Position numbers and translations under genes: made by a program
The notes under the pieces: model-generated
Seen by the model: the letters and a program-made list of their open reading frames with translations, nothing else
Databases searched by the model: none
What the model was told of the DNA's origin: nothing
In this document: one piece after another, positions 1 to 8,072 of the stretch
How the letters are laid out: each line of letters starts with the position of its first letter
Position numbering within the stretch: position 1 is the first letter of the stretch
Source: Caldilineae bacterium
Lineage (GTDB): Bacteria; Chloroflexota; Anaerolineae; JAAEKA01
DNA: 64,000 nucleotides
NCBI GenBank assembly: GCA_020634555.1
Contig: JACKBK010000003.1
Coordinates: forward strand, 124,001-188,000
Reading direction: 5' to 3'

Positions 1-1245
1 GGTTCCAAGAACCTGAAGGCGCTGGTCATCAAGGGCGAGAAGAAGAACCAGCCAAAGCCTAAGGATCGCCCGGCTTTCAAGGCAGCCGACCGAAAGGCGT
101 TGGCTGCGATCATGAACGAAGACGTGGTAACAGCCCCCCGCAAGGGCGGTCTGAGCGTCTACGGTACCAATGTGCTGATGAATATGGTGAACGTCATCGG
201 CGCGTTGCCGTCCCGCAACTCCCTCAGCACCTCATTCGCCGATGCCGAACTGGTTTCGGGCGAGTATGTGCGCGAGAACATCCTCACCGACGACCCGACC
301 TGCCACGCGTGCCCGGTGGCGTGCAAGAAGGAGTTCGAGATCACCGAGGGCAAGTACAGGGTCAAGGGTGAGAGCTACGAATACGAGTCGGCCTGGGCGC
401 TGGGTCCGAACTGCGACACCGGCAACACGGCCGCGGTTGGATTCATGATCATCCAGTGCAACCGCTTCGGCATGGACACCATCGAGATGGGCAACGTCCT
501 ATCGATGACCATGGAAGCCACCGAGAAGGGCTACACCAACGGTAACGGGCTGGGCTGGGGCGATGAGGACGCGATGATCGCCCTGATCGAGCGCATCGCC
601 CATCGTAGCGACGACTTTGCCCGCACACTGGGCGAGGGTACCTACCGCGCGGCTGTCGCTCTGGGCGATCCTGACATCGCGATGACGGTCAAGGGCCAGG
701 CAATCCCGGCCTATGACCCGCGCGGCATCAAGGGCATGGGCATCGGCTACGCCACCAGCAACCGCGGCGCCTGCCACCTGCGCGCCTACACACCGGCCGC
801 CGAGGTGATCGGCAACGTGCTGGGACCGGCCGATCTGACCGACCACCTGGCCTGGGAGGGCAAAGGCAAGCTCACAGTGATCTTCCAGAACGTCCACACC
901 ATGACCGACTGCCTGGACATCTGCAAGTTCTCCACCTTCGCCGAGAGCCTGGATGACTTCGCTGCGCAGTACACCACCTTCACCGGCGAAGAGGTCACCG
1001 CCGGCGACCTGTTGAAGGTAGGCGAACGGGTCTACAACCTGGAGCGTTACTACAACAATCTGGCCGGCCATGCAGAGGGCAGCGACTACCTGCCCAAGCG
1101 TTTCCTGGAGCTGCCGGCCGACGGGCAAGGGTCTGAGGGGCAAGTCAGCGAACTGGACCTGATGCTGGATGAATACTACACCGAGCGTGGCTGGGTCAAC
1201 GGCGTTGTGCCGGAAAGCAAGCTGCGCGAGCTGGAGATCCTTTAG
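1..1245 (+). CDS. Aldehyde:ferredoxin oxidoreductase, 3' part (5' end outside window)
   Basis: The frame is open from base 1, so the gene starts upstream; 414 C-terminal residues are present, against about 600 for the family. The fragment opens with GSKNLKAL, the conserved AOR-family segment that follows the N-terminal tungstopterin-binding domain. Iron-sulfur ligands are visible as CHACPVAC (C101, C104, C108 of the fragment) and a later DCLDICKF (C304/C308), matching the CxxCxxxC plus distant Cys of the single [4Fe-4S] cluster. GIGYATSNRGACH is the typical pterin/substrate-pocket stretch. Family role: cytoplasmic oxidation of aldehydes to acids with ferredoxin reduction, using tungsten or molybdenum bis-pterin. 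The convergent neighbours, a radical-SAM maturase and two MoaD-like proteins, fit cofactor maturation. Subfamily and substrate (AOR, FOR, GOR or a WOR type) cannot be told from this part. Confidence 0.93.
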   Translation, partial: GSKNLKALVIKGEKKNQPKPKDRPAFKAADRKALAAIMNEDVVTAPRKGGLSVYGTNVLMNMVNVIGALPSRNSLSTSFADAELVSGEYVRENILTDDPTCHACPVACKKEFEITEGKYRVKGESYEYESAWALGPNCDTGNTAAVGFMIIQCNRFGMDTIEMGNVLSMTMEATEKGYTNGNGLGWGDEDAMIALIERIAHRSDDFARTLGEGTYRAAVALGDPDIAMTVKGQAIPAYDPRGIKGMGIGYATSNRGACHLRAYTPAAEVIGNVLGPADLTDHLAWEGKGKLTVIFQNVHTMTDCLDICKFSTFAESLDDFAAQYTTFTGEEVTAGDLLKVGERVYNLERYYNNLAGHAEGSDYLPKRFLELPADGQGSEGQVSELDLMLDEYYTERGWVNGVVPESKLRELEIL

Positions 1246-1258
1246 CGGTTAAACATAG

Positions 1259-1297
1259 CCAGAGTTGCCAACTTTTCGGAAAAGTTGGCAACTCTGG
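1259..1297. terminator. 39-bp near-perfect palindrome between convergent genes
   Basis: CCAGAGTTGCCAACTTTTC (1259-1277) is followed after one base by its exact complement (1279-1297). It lies between the stop of the AOR gene and the stop of the second MoaD-like gene and touches the latter. The A4/T4 runs sit inside the stem rather than after it. A bidirectional terminator or a REP-like palindrome are both possible. Confidence 0.6.
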
Positions 1298-1591
1298 TCA
1301 CGCGCCAAACACGCGGTAGGCGCCGATTTTGGGGAACAGATCCAGCGTTTGATCAGGGGTGACGGGGGTTTGGAGATTGTCCAACAGGCGAATGTTGCGC
1401 CCGTTGCGGAAGATGGCGATGTTGCTGCGCAGCTTGCCGTCGTCATTCAGGACTTCCGGGGTTAGCACCGGCAACTGCACCACCAGACGTTCGATAATGT
1501 CGGCTACGGTGGCGTCGGAAGCGGCATCCACCTGGACGACCTTCAGGCCTGCCGCGCCGCGCAGCGTGCCGTTGAGCTGCACCGTAGCCAT
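1298..1591 (-). CDS. MoaD/ThiS-like beta-grasp protein lacking the C-terminal Gly-Gly
   Basis: This 97-residue protein aligns along its whole length with the MoaD-like protein encoded directly upstream on the same strand. Both share an NGRNI segment near residues 63-67 and a D(L/I)FP segment near the end. MoaD/ThiS proteins act after C-terminal thiocarboxylation of a terminal Gly-Gly. Here the expected FPPVGGG tail is replaced by FPKIGAYRVFGA, so the normal activation chemistry looks impossible unless the tail is processed. The ATG immediately follows the TAG of the upstream gene with no spacer, implying translational coupling. It may be a structural or regulatory paralogue, or decaying after tandem duplication. 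The frame is intact. Confidence 0.75.
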   Translation of the reverse strand: MATVQLNGTLRGAAGLKVVQVDAASDATVADIIERLVVQLPVLTPEVLNDDGKLRSNIAIFRNGRNIRLLDNLQTPVTPDQTLDLFPKIGAYRVFGA

Positions 1592-1867
1592 CTAGCCGCC
1601 TCCCACCGGTGGGAAGATGTCGATGTTCGCGCCGTCAGGGATCACCGTGTCCAGCCGGTCCAGGTAAATGATATTGCGGCCGTTGAGCATGATGGAGATA
1701 CGGCGCAGCAGATTGCCGTCCTCGTCCAGCATCTCCGCGCGCAGGTCGGGCCAGCGCCCAACCATCTCATCTACCAGCTCGCGCACCGTCTGGCCGGGCT
1801 GTGTCTCCACCGCCGGTTGAGCGCCGCCCACTATCGGCCGCAACGTTGCATACACACGTACTCGCAC
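1592..1867 (-). CDS. MoaD-like sulfur carrier for molybdo/tungstopterin synthesis
   Basis: This is a 91-residue ubiquitin-like (beta-grasp) protein ending in FPPVGGG, the exposed di-glycine tail that MoeB-type enzymes adenylate and thiocarboxylate. Family role: donating sulfur to build the dithiolene of molybdopterin. It lies 50 bp downstream of the radical-SAM maturase on the same strand and faces the AOR gene, so a dedicated role in tungstopterin supply to that enzyme is the likely job (inference from context). The length is typical of AOR-associated MoaD proteins. The next gene is a diverged copy. Confidence 0.82.
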   Translation of the reverse strand: MRVRVYATLRPIVGGAQPAVETQPGQTVRELVDEMVGRWPDLRAEMLDEDGNLLRRISIMLNGRNIIYLDRLDTVIPDGANIDIFPPVGGG

Positions 1868-1917
1868 GCTATGTCCTCCTGCCGTACCCTACACCTGCCA
1901 CTTGCCACCTGGAGTTC

Positions 1918-3231
1918 TCACGGACATTGCACGATTCCCTGCGCCCACAAACAAGCGCCGCAGACCGGGTATTCGTTGCCGATGCAATCCTCTTCGTTGG
2001 AGATCGACACCTCGCAGCCGCCGCAGAAGGTACAAGGCGGGAAGGCAAACCCCTGTACCCGCTCGCGATAGGCGACGTACTCCGGGTCGCGCCACAGGTC
2101 GATCAGGCTGCGCTCGCGCACGTTGCCGACAACGTGGCGGTGCGAAAGGCGCGGTTTGCCGTGCAGATAGCTCTGGTGCGAGTGCATCAGCGGCCAGCAG
2201 GGGCTGACATCACCGCTCCAGGCTACCGTCATGGATCCGCTTTCGACGAAGTTGCACACATCGTTGGTGCCGCCCCAGTTCGCCCCGGCATAACTGACGT
2301 TGTAGCCGCTGTTAAAGGCCGCGAAGAGCGCATCGCGGGTCAACTCGTTGAAATCCATCTTGGGCAGCGTCAGATCAGGCACAAAACTGGACGGGATATA
2401 GGCCAGGCTCTTGAGTGTCTTATCGTAAAGGGTCTCCTCCTGGAGATCCTCAGTAACCGGCAGAACATTGCTAACCGAGAAATGGCTGGCTCCCAGCCGC
2501 CGGGCCAGCTTCAGCACCTCAGGCAGGTCGTTGATGTTGCGCCGCATTGCCACGAAGGCGATCCCGATTTCCGGCTTCATCGTCAACTTCCACGGACTCG
2601 TGGCCCGCATCTTGTGGAGACGCTTCAGATTAGTGATGACGTTGGGCAGCTCAGCACCTAGCCGCACATCGGCATAACTTTCCGGCGACGCTCCGTCGAT
2701 GGAAACCCACAGCACATCGAGACCGGCATCGATCAACTGGCGGCTGCGTTTCTCGTTCAGCATGGTGCCGTTGGTAATCATCTCCACCCGCGCGCCCAGT
2801 TCCTTGACCCGTGCGACCCATGTCACGGTACGGCGGTGGAACAGCGGTTCGCCGATGCCGCCAAAGTAGACGGTTGGCATGGTGTCCAACGCCCGCAGCC
2901 CATCCAGGATCGCCTCAAAGGTGGCATCGGTCATGCGGCCCAGCGGCTCATCCCAGGCGTTACGAAAACAGGTCACGCAATCCAGGTTGCAGCCATCGGT
3001 AGGTTCGATATAGACCTTGGCGAGATGGGTCACGGGGCGGTGCAATCGTAATCCATTGGTAACGTCGTCGACGCGCAACTGCGCGCCCGGCGTCAGCCCC
3101 AGCCGTGCAGCTACCTCCGGCGGCAACACCAACCGTCCCTGGTCATCGACGGTCGCCCACTCTGATTTTTTCATACCTGTAACGGGAGCAGGGGTCAGTG
3201 GAATGGTCTCGACAGCTTGCATGGTCTGCAA
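1918..3231 (-). CDS. AOR-associated radical SAM/SPASM maturase with N-terminal AbrB-like domain
   Basis: The protein has 437 residues. Residues about 23-66 form a SpoVT/AbrB-like swapped-hairpin segment (VDDQGRLVLPPEVAARLGL). The radical SAM core follows, with C81-x3-C85-x2-C88 (CNLDCVTC) for the SAM-binding [4Fe-4S] cluster and a GGIGEP motif. The C-terminus holds a SPASM-type cysteine-rich region (FPPCTFCGGCEVS and the following PVCGACLW) for auxiliary clusters. This layout matches the radical SAM maturase family that co-occurs with tungsten-cofactor oxidoreductases. Its exact reaction is not settled to my knowledge. A GGAGG ribosome site precedes the ATG, and a TTGCTG-16-TATCAT promoter lies upstream. 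It heads a three-gene leftward unit with the two MoaD-like genes. Confidence 0.87.
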   Translation of the reverse strand: MQTMQAVETIPLTPAPVTGMKKSEWATVDDQGRLVLPPEVAARLGLTPGAQLRVDDVTNGLRLHRPVTHLAKVYIEPTDGCNLDCVTCFRNAWDEPLGRMTDATFEAILDGLRALDTMPTVYFGGIGEPLFHRRTVTWVARVKELGARVEMITNGTMLNEKRSRQLIDAGLDVLWVSIDGASPESYADVRLGAELPNVITNLKRLHKMRATSPWKLTMKPEIGIAFVAMRRNINDLPEVLKLARRLGASHFSVSNVLPVTEDLQEETLYDKTLKSLAYIPSSFVPDLTLPKMDFNELTRDALFAAFNSGYNVSYAGANWGGTNDVCNFVESGSMTVAWSGDVSPCWPLMHSHQSYLHGKPRLSHRHVVGNVRERSLIDLWRDPEYVAYRERVQGFAFPPCTFCGGCEVSISNEEDCIGNEYPVCGACLWAQGIVQCP

Positions 3232-3266
3232 CCTCCGTTAGGAACTTGTACGGTACAGTTGACACT

Positions 3267-3294
3267 ATGATACTTCAGTTTCCAGGCGCAGCAA
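3267..3294 (-). promoter_or_regulatory. Promoter of the radical SAM-moaD unit
   Basis: On the minus strand TTGCTG (3294-3289) and TATCAT (3272-3267) are separated by 16 bp, about 35 bp upstream of the maturase start. It sits close to, and back-to-back with, the pyrG promoter. Confidence 0.5.
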
Positions 3295-3312
3295 AATGGA
3301 TTGACAGTGCGA

Positions 3313-3341
3313 TTGACACATCTTTTTTCCTGTGCTATCAT
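3313..3341 (+). promoter_or_regulatory. Extended -10 promoter of pyrG
   Basis: TTGACA (3313-3318), a 17-bp spacer and TATCAT (3336-3341) are preceded by TGTGC, giving an extended -10. Transcription would start near 3348, leaving a leader of about 184 nt before the pyrG ATG. The CCTGTGCTAT block recurs in the promoter at 39132-39161. Confidence 0.75.
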
Positions 3342-3346
3342 GCAAT

Positions 3347-3373
3347 CCCGTGTTACACGGGCTTTTTCTTTTT
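3347..3373 (+). terminator. Leader hairpin with U-tract, possible pyrG attenuator
   Basis: CCCGTG-TTA-CACGGG (3347-3361) is followed by CTTTTTCTTTTT. It has the form of an intrinsic terminator but lies inside the pyrG leader, at the predicted transcript start, with no + strand gene upstream that needs terminating. In Bacillus and relatives pyrG is controlled by leader attenuation. A similar mechanism here is an inference; a 5'-stabilising hairpin is the alternative. Confidence 0.45.
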
Positions 3374-3531
3374 CGGGAGCAGCCGCTCCGACCACTCCAG
3401 CACTCCCTTCCCTTCTCGACCACGAGGCACGGCGAGCAATCTCCGTGTCTCTTCATTTTTGTTTGCGACTCGCAACCTGCCGCCGGCAATCTGCTTTCAG
3501 CCATCTGCCATCAGCTACCCCGGAGGATCTC

Positions 3532-5157
3532 ATGACCAAGTATATTTTCGTTACCGGCGGCGTCGTCAGTTCGCTGGGCAAGGGCGTGACCGCAGCCGCC
3601 ATTGGCCGGCTGCTAAAAAGCCGCGGCATTTCGGTGTCAATCCAGAAGCTCGACCCGTATCTTAACGTCGATCCTGGCACCATGTCGCCCTACCAGCACG
3701 GCGAAGTCTTCGTCACCGAGGACGGAGCGGAGACCGATCTGGACCTCGGCCACTATGAGCGCTTCATCGACGAGAACCTGACCCGCGCCAGCAACGCCAC
3801 CTCCGGGCAGATCTACGCCGAGGTGTTACGCAAGGAGCGCCGCGGCGACTACCTGGGCGGCACCATCCAGGTGATTCCCCACGTCACCAACGAGATGAAG
3901 CGGCGTATCGCGATGGCCGGCCGCGACCCCGAGGCCGAGGTCGTCATCGTTGAGATTGGCGGCACGGTGGGCGACATCGAGAGCCAGCCATTCTTAGAGG
4001 CGATCCGCCAGATGCGCAAGGATGTCGGCCGCGACCACGTGCTCTACATCCACGTTACGCTGCTGCCGCACATCGGTGCCACCGGTGAGCTGAAGACAAA
4101 GCCGACCCAGCACAGTGTCCGGGAACTGCGCGGCATCGGCATCCAGCCCGATGTGATCATCTGCCGCTCCGACCATCCGGTGGAACGTGCGCTGCGCGAG
4201 AAGATCGCGCTCTTCTGCGACGTGGACGGCGACGCGGTGGTGCCGATGCTGACGGTGCAAACCCTCTACGAAGTGCCGCTGATGTTGGAAGAGTACGGGC
4301 TGGGCAATTGGCTGACCAGCAAACTTGGCTACGGCTGGCGCGTTCCCGACCTGGCCGAATGGCGCGCCCTGGTTACGCAGTTGAAGGCGCTGAACAGTCC
4401 TGAAGCCCAATCACAGCCGCCGCTGAAGATCGCACTGGTGGGCAAGTATGTGGAGTTGCAAGATGCCTACATCAGCGTGCGCGAGTCGCTGATCCACGCC
4501 GCGGTGGCGATCGATCGCGCCATCGACATCGATTGGGTCAGCTCGGAGGATCTGGAGCGCGGCCGCGGGCTGGACCGGCTGGACGCGGTTGACGGAATCG
4601 TGGTACCTGGCGGGTTTGGTTATCGCGGCATCGAGGGCAAGATCGTCGCCGCCCGCCACGCGCGCGAACACAATGTCCCTTATCTGGGGCTATGCCTGGG
4701 AATGCAGGTCATGTGCATCGAGTTCGGTCGCCACGTCCTCGGCAACGAGCGCGCCAACAGCACCGAGTTCGACCCGCACACCACCGACCCGATCATCGAC
4801 CTGATGACCGACCAGCGCGACATTGCCGACATGGGTGGCACCATGCGGCTGGGCTCTTACCCGTGTGTCTTGCAGCCTGGCACGTGCGCCGCGGCAGCCT
4901 ACGGCAAGCCACAGGTCAACGAACGCCATCGCCACCGCTGGGAGTTCAACAACACCTACCGCGAGAAACTGAGCGAGGCCGGCCTGGTCTACAGCGGCCT
5001 GTCGCCCGACGGCCGGCTGGTGGAGATCGCCGAACTGCGCGACCACCCCTGGATGTTGGGCAGCCAGTTCCACCCCGAGTTCAAGAGCCGGCCCAACCGC
5101 CCGCATCCCCTTTTCCGCGCCTTCGTGCAGGCAGTGGCCCACCGCAGTGCGACTTGA
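3532..5157 (+). CDS. pyrG: CTP synthase (glutamine-hydrolysing)
   Basis: The protein has 541 residues. Although the frame is open further upstream, the ATG at 3532 follows a CGGAGG ribosome site and gives the canonical N-terminus MTKYIFVTGGVVSSLGKG with the amidoligase ATP-binding loop. The N-terminal synthase domain carries the family blocks DPYLNVDPGTMSP and EIGGTVGDIES. The C-terminal class I glutamine amidotransferase domain carries GLCLGMQ with nucleophile C388, and HPEF near residue 515. It catalyses ATP-dependent amination of UTP to CTP in the cytoplasm, the last step of pyrimidine nucleotide synthesis. It is transcribed alone from its own promoter with a hairpin-bearing leader. Confidence 0.98.
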   Translation: MTKYIFVTGGVVSSLGKGVTAAAIGRLLKSRGISVSIQKLDPYLNVDPGTMSPYQHGEVFVTEDGAETDLDLGHYERFIDENLTRASNATSGQIYAEVLRKERRGDYLGGTIQVIPHVTNEMKRRIAMAGRDPEAEVVIVEIGGTVGDIESQPFLEAIRQMRKDVGRDHVLYIHVTLLPHIGATGELKTKPTQHSVRELRGIGIQPDVIICRSDHPVERALREKIALFCDVDGDAVVPMLTVQTLYEVPLMLEEYGLGNWLTSKLGYGWRVPDLAEWRALVTQLKALNSPEAQSQPPLKIALVGKYVELQDAYISVRESLIHAAVAIDRAIDIDWVSSEDLERGRGLDRLDAVDGIVVPGGFGYRGIEGKIVAARHAREHNVPYLGLCLGMQVMCIEFGRHVLGNERANSTEFDPHTTDPIIDLMTDQRDIADMGGTMRLGSYPCVLQPGTCAAAAYGKPQVNERHRHRWEFNNTYREKLSEAGLVYSGLSPDGRLVEIAELRDHPWMLGSQFHPEFKSRPNRPHPLFRAFVQAVAHRSAT

Positions 5158-5275
5158 GTTGCCCTCATCCTGAGCAGGTTGAGCACGCGGTCAGCGCCAG
5201 GCCGAATCGCCGATGCCACGAATCAGCGTGCATCCGCAGCCAAAGTCAGAACAGCGCGTGTCGGTGAACATTTGG

Positions 5276-5304
5276 TTGACCCCATCTCCGACTTGCAGTA
5301 TACT
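5276..5304 (+). promoter_or_regulatory. Promoter of the BMP-type ABC operon
   Basis: TTGACC (5276-5281), a 17-bp spacer and TATACT (5299-5304). The predicted leader of roughly 95 nt contains a CAGCCT/AGGCTG stem-loop (5320-5337). I do not recognise a known riboswitch in it. Confidence 0.7.
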
Positions 5305-5406
5305 CAGTGTCCGTGGGAGCAGCCTCAAGGAAGGCTGAACGTATCCGACTCGATACCGTACATCCGAACGACCGCCCCCCTAGTCCCCCCGAAAGGAGCA
5401 CGTCTC

Positions 5407-6465
5407 ATGTCCAAGCGACCCTATCTGGTAATTGCATTGCTGGTCCTATTAGCAGCGCTGTTGGCAAACTGTGCGGCACCACCTGCTGCGCCTGCCGATA
5501 CTACTACTGCCGATACTCCAATGGCTCCTGATACCGGCTCCGAGAGCGAAGAGACGGCAATGGAGTTCAAGATGGCCGCGCTGTTCCCCGGCGTGATCAC
5601 CGACGCCGACTACAACACGCTGGGCTACATCGGCACCACCGAGACCGGCAAGAATCTGGGCATTGAAACCGCCTACTCGGAAAGCGTGCCGGTGCCGGAT
5701 GTGGAACGGGCCATGCGCGAGTACATCGACGATGGCTACAACATCATCTTCACCCACGGCGGCCAGTTCGTCAACCAGACCCTGACGATGGCCCAAGAGT
5801 TCCCCGATGTTTATTTCATCGCCGAGGGCGACGCCCCCATCGACAACCCGCCGCCCAACGTGTGGGTGATCGACCGCAACTTCCATACCGGCTTCTACGG
5901 CGTGGGCGCGTTGGCGGCTTTGATCAGCGAAAGCGGTAAGATCGGCTACCTGGGCGGCCTGACGCTGCCCTTCTCCAACGCCGAAGTCCACGCCATGCAA
6001 CAGGCGATCGACGACCTGGGGCTAGACGTGGAACTGAAGCCGGTTTGGGTGGGCGACTTCAACGATCCGACCAAGGCCCGCGAGCTGGCGGATGCCATGA
6101 TTGCCGAAGATATCGACGTCATTGCGGGCAGCCTGAATCTGGGGATGCTGGGTGTCTTCGAGGCCGCCAAATCCTCCACACAGCCGGTGTGGATCACGGC
6201 CAAGTACACCGACAAATCGAGCTTCGCCCCTGACCAATACGTGTCATCTCTGCTGTACGACTTCGCCGGCCCGTTGCAGGCAATTGTCGGCAACATCATG
6301 GCAGGTGAGAGCGGCGGTTACTATCCCCTGGGCTTTGACACCGGCGTCTCGCTGCAGGAGCCGCAGCACGTTTCGGACGAGGTGAAGGCGCAGGTCGACG
6401 AGATCACGGCCAAGCTTATCAGCGGCGAGATCGAGGTCATCAAGAACACCGACCCCATCGAGTAG
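5407..6465 (+). CDS. BMP/PnrA-family substrate-binding lipoprotein of an ABC transporter
   Basis: The protein has 352 residues. The ATG at 5407 is chosen because AGGAG lies nine bases upstream and the product starts with a lipoprotein signal (hydrophobic h-region then LLANC, lipidated Cys22). A Thr/Ala/Asp-rich tether follows, then the basic-membrane-protein domain: a type I periplasmic-binding fold with VPVPDVERAMREYIDDGYNIIFTHG-type blocks and WVGDFNDPTKA. Family members bind nucleosides or purine-like ligands at the outer face. The ATPase and two permeases downstream complete the importer. A strong stem-loop after the stop codon probably favours higher expression of this component. Confidence 0.93.
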   Translation: MSKRPYLVIALLVLLAALLANCAAPPAAPADTTTADTPMAPDTGSESEETAMEFKMAALFPGVITDADYNTLGYIGTTETGKNLGIETAYSESVPVPDVERAMREYIDDGYNIIFTHGGQFVNQTLTMAQEFPDVYFIAEGDAPIDNPPPNVWVIDRNFHTGFYGVGALAALISESGKIGYLGGLTLPFSNAEVHAMQQAIDDLGLDVELKPVWVGDFNDPTKARELADAMIAEDIDVIAGSLNLGMLGVFEAAKSSTQPVWITAKYTDKSSFAPDQYVSSLLYDFAGPLQAIVGNIMAGESGGYYPLGFDTGVSLQEPQHVSDEVKAQVDEITAKLISGEIEVIKNTDPIE

Positions 6466-6480
6466 ACGATCAAGCACAGC

Positions 6481-6510
6481 AGGACGCGGGCCCGCTGGGG
6501 TCCGCGTCCT
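6481..6510 (+). promoter_or_regulatory. Intercistronic GC-rich stem-loop after the binding-protein gene
   Basis: AGGACGCGGGCCC pairs with GGGGTCCGCGTCCT around a four-base loop, a 13-bp stem with one G-T pair. It lacks a following T-tract and lies between the binding-protein stop and the ATPase start. Such stems in ABC operons typically protect the upstream mRNA, giving excess binding protein over membrane subunits. Confidence 0.6.
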
Positions 6511-6521
6511 ACAGCGCTGCC

Positions 6522-8072
6522 ATGAACAACGAGCCTCTGCTTGAACTGACGGGGATCAACAAATCCTTTGGCCCTGTGCAGGCGCTGAAGGACATCAGCC
6601 TGACACTGCGCGCCAATGAAATCCACGGGCTGTTGGGTGGCAACGGCGCGGGAAAGACGACCTTGATGAACGTCCTGTTCGGCCTGTACAAACCGGACTC
6701 GGGGTTGATCAAGCTGCGCGGCCAGCCGGTGGAGATAAACGCACCACGGGACGCCATCGAACTTGGCATTGGCATGGTCCACCAGCACTTCCTGCAGGTG
6801 AACGACTTCACCGTGGCCGAAAACATCGTGCTGGGCACTCGCCTGCCGAACCGGCCGACGATGGACCTGTCAGGCGCTGTGGAACAGATCACCGAACTGT
6901 CGATCCGCTTTGGTCTGGAGGTGAACCCAAAGGCCCCGATCGCTGCCTTGCCAATGGGCGTCAGGCAGCGGGTGGAGATCCTCAAGGCCCTCTACCGGGG
7001 CGTCGAGGTTCTGATTCTGGACGAACCTACCACCCACCTGACGCCACAAGAAGTCGAGATGCTGTTCCAGTCCCTCCAACTGATGGTCGCCGAGGGAATG
7101 AGCGTCGTCTTCATCACCCACAAGCTGCGAGAGGTGATGGCTGCCTGCCACACCATCTCGGTGCTGCGCGACGGCCAACGCATGTTCACCCGTCCGCGGG
7201 ACGAAGTGACCGAGGAGATGATCGTTCGCAACATGGTCGGCGGCGACATTGCCCTGGAGGAGAGTCTGCTGTTTTCAGAGGCGCCGGAGGATGAGCGGAC
7301 CTATGATCGCCAGGCGCAGCCCGTTCTGGACATCCAGGGGATGCGAATCGATGGCGAAGCCACAGCGCTGGTTGACAGCGTCTCCCTGGCAGTGCGTCCC
7401 GGCGAGATTCTGGGCATTGCAGGTGTAGCAGGCAACGGCCAGCAGGAAATGGTCGAGGGCATTCTGGGAATCCGCCCCATTGCTGCCGGCGCAGTTCTGT
7501 TCGATGGGCAAGATGTGAGCGGCGCAGCTACTGAGCACATCCTCGGCCTTGGAGTCGCCTATGTGCCGCAAGACCGCCAGCAGGACGGCTTTCTTCCCAA
7601 AGCCAGCATCGCCCAGAACCTGATTCTGGGTGCGCAGCGACAGCAACCTTACAGCAGTCGGCGCGGCTTCATGAACTGGAAAGCGATCTACACGTCAGCC
7701 CGCAGCTTGATCGCCGAGTACAGCATCCGTGCCCAGGACCCCAAGGAACCTGCTGCCAACCTTTCAGGCGGCAATATTCAACGGGCGATGCTGGCCCGAG
7801 CCTTCTCCAGACCAATCCGGCTGCTGATCGCCCACAACCCCACCAGCGGCCTGGACATCCCCTCGGTGGAGTTCATCTACTCGCGCATCCTGGATCATCG
7901 GCAGCAGGGAGGAGCAACGCTGCTGCTGTCTGAAAACATGGATGAGCTGGTATTGTTGTCCGACCGCATCGCCGTTATCTACGAGGGCAGGATCGCAGGC
8001 ATACTTGACCGCTCAACGTTTGACGCGTACGAGATCGGCCGGCTGATGAGTGGAGCCAACGACGATGACTAA
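6522..8072 (+). CDS. Tandem-domain ABC transporter ATPase (nucleoside/BMP type)
   Basis: The protein has 516 residues with two ATPase domains, like RbsA/MglA and the nucleoside importers. Domain 1 has Walker A GGNGAGKT (39-46), a Q-loop region HQHF, Walker B LILDEPTT and the H-loop ITHK. Its signature reads LPMGVRQR, where LSVGxxQR is usual. Domain 2 has the degenerate, Lys-less Walker A typical of this class (GVAGNGQQE), signature LSGGNIQRAM and a Walker B region ending HNPTSGLD. It probably energises import through the two permeases that follow. The start follows a strong stem-loop with no clear ribosome site. The stop overlaps the first permease start. Confidence 0.92.
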   Translation: MNNEPLLELTGINKSFGPVQALKDISLTLRANEIHGLLGGNGAGKTTLMNVLFGLYKPDSGLIKLRGQPVEINAPRDAIELGIGMVHQHFLQVNDFTVAENIVLGTRLPNRPTMDLSGAVEQITELSIRFGLEVNPKAPIAALPMGVRQRVEILKALYRGVEVLILDEPTTHLTPQEVEMLFQSLQLMVAEGMSVVFITHKLREVMAACHTISVLRDGQRMFTRPRDEVTEEMIVRNMVGGDIALEESLLFSEAPEDERTYDRQAQPVLDIQGMRIDGEATALVDSVSLAVRPGEILGIAGVAGNGQQEMVEGILGIRPIAAGAVLFDGQDVSGAATEHILGLGVAYVPQDRQQDGFLPKASIAQNLILGAQRQQPYSSRRGFMNWKAIYTSARSLIAEYSIRAQDPKEPAANLSGGNIQRAMLARAFSRPIRLLIAHNPTSGLDIPSVEFIYSRILDHRQQGGATLLLSENMDELVLLSDRIAVIYEGRIAGILDRSTFDAYEIGRLMSGANDDD

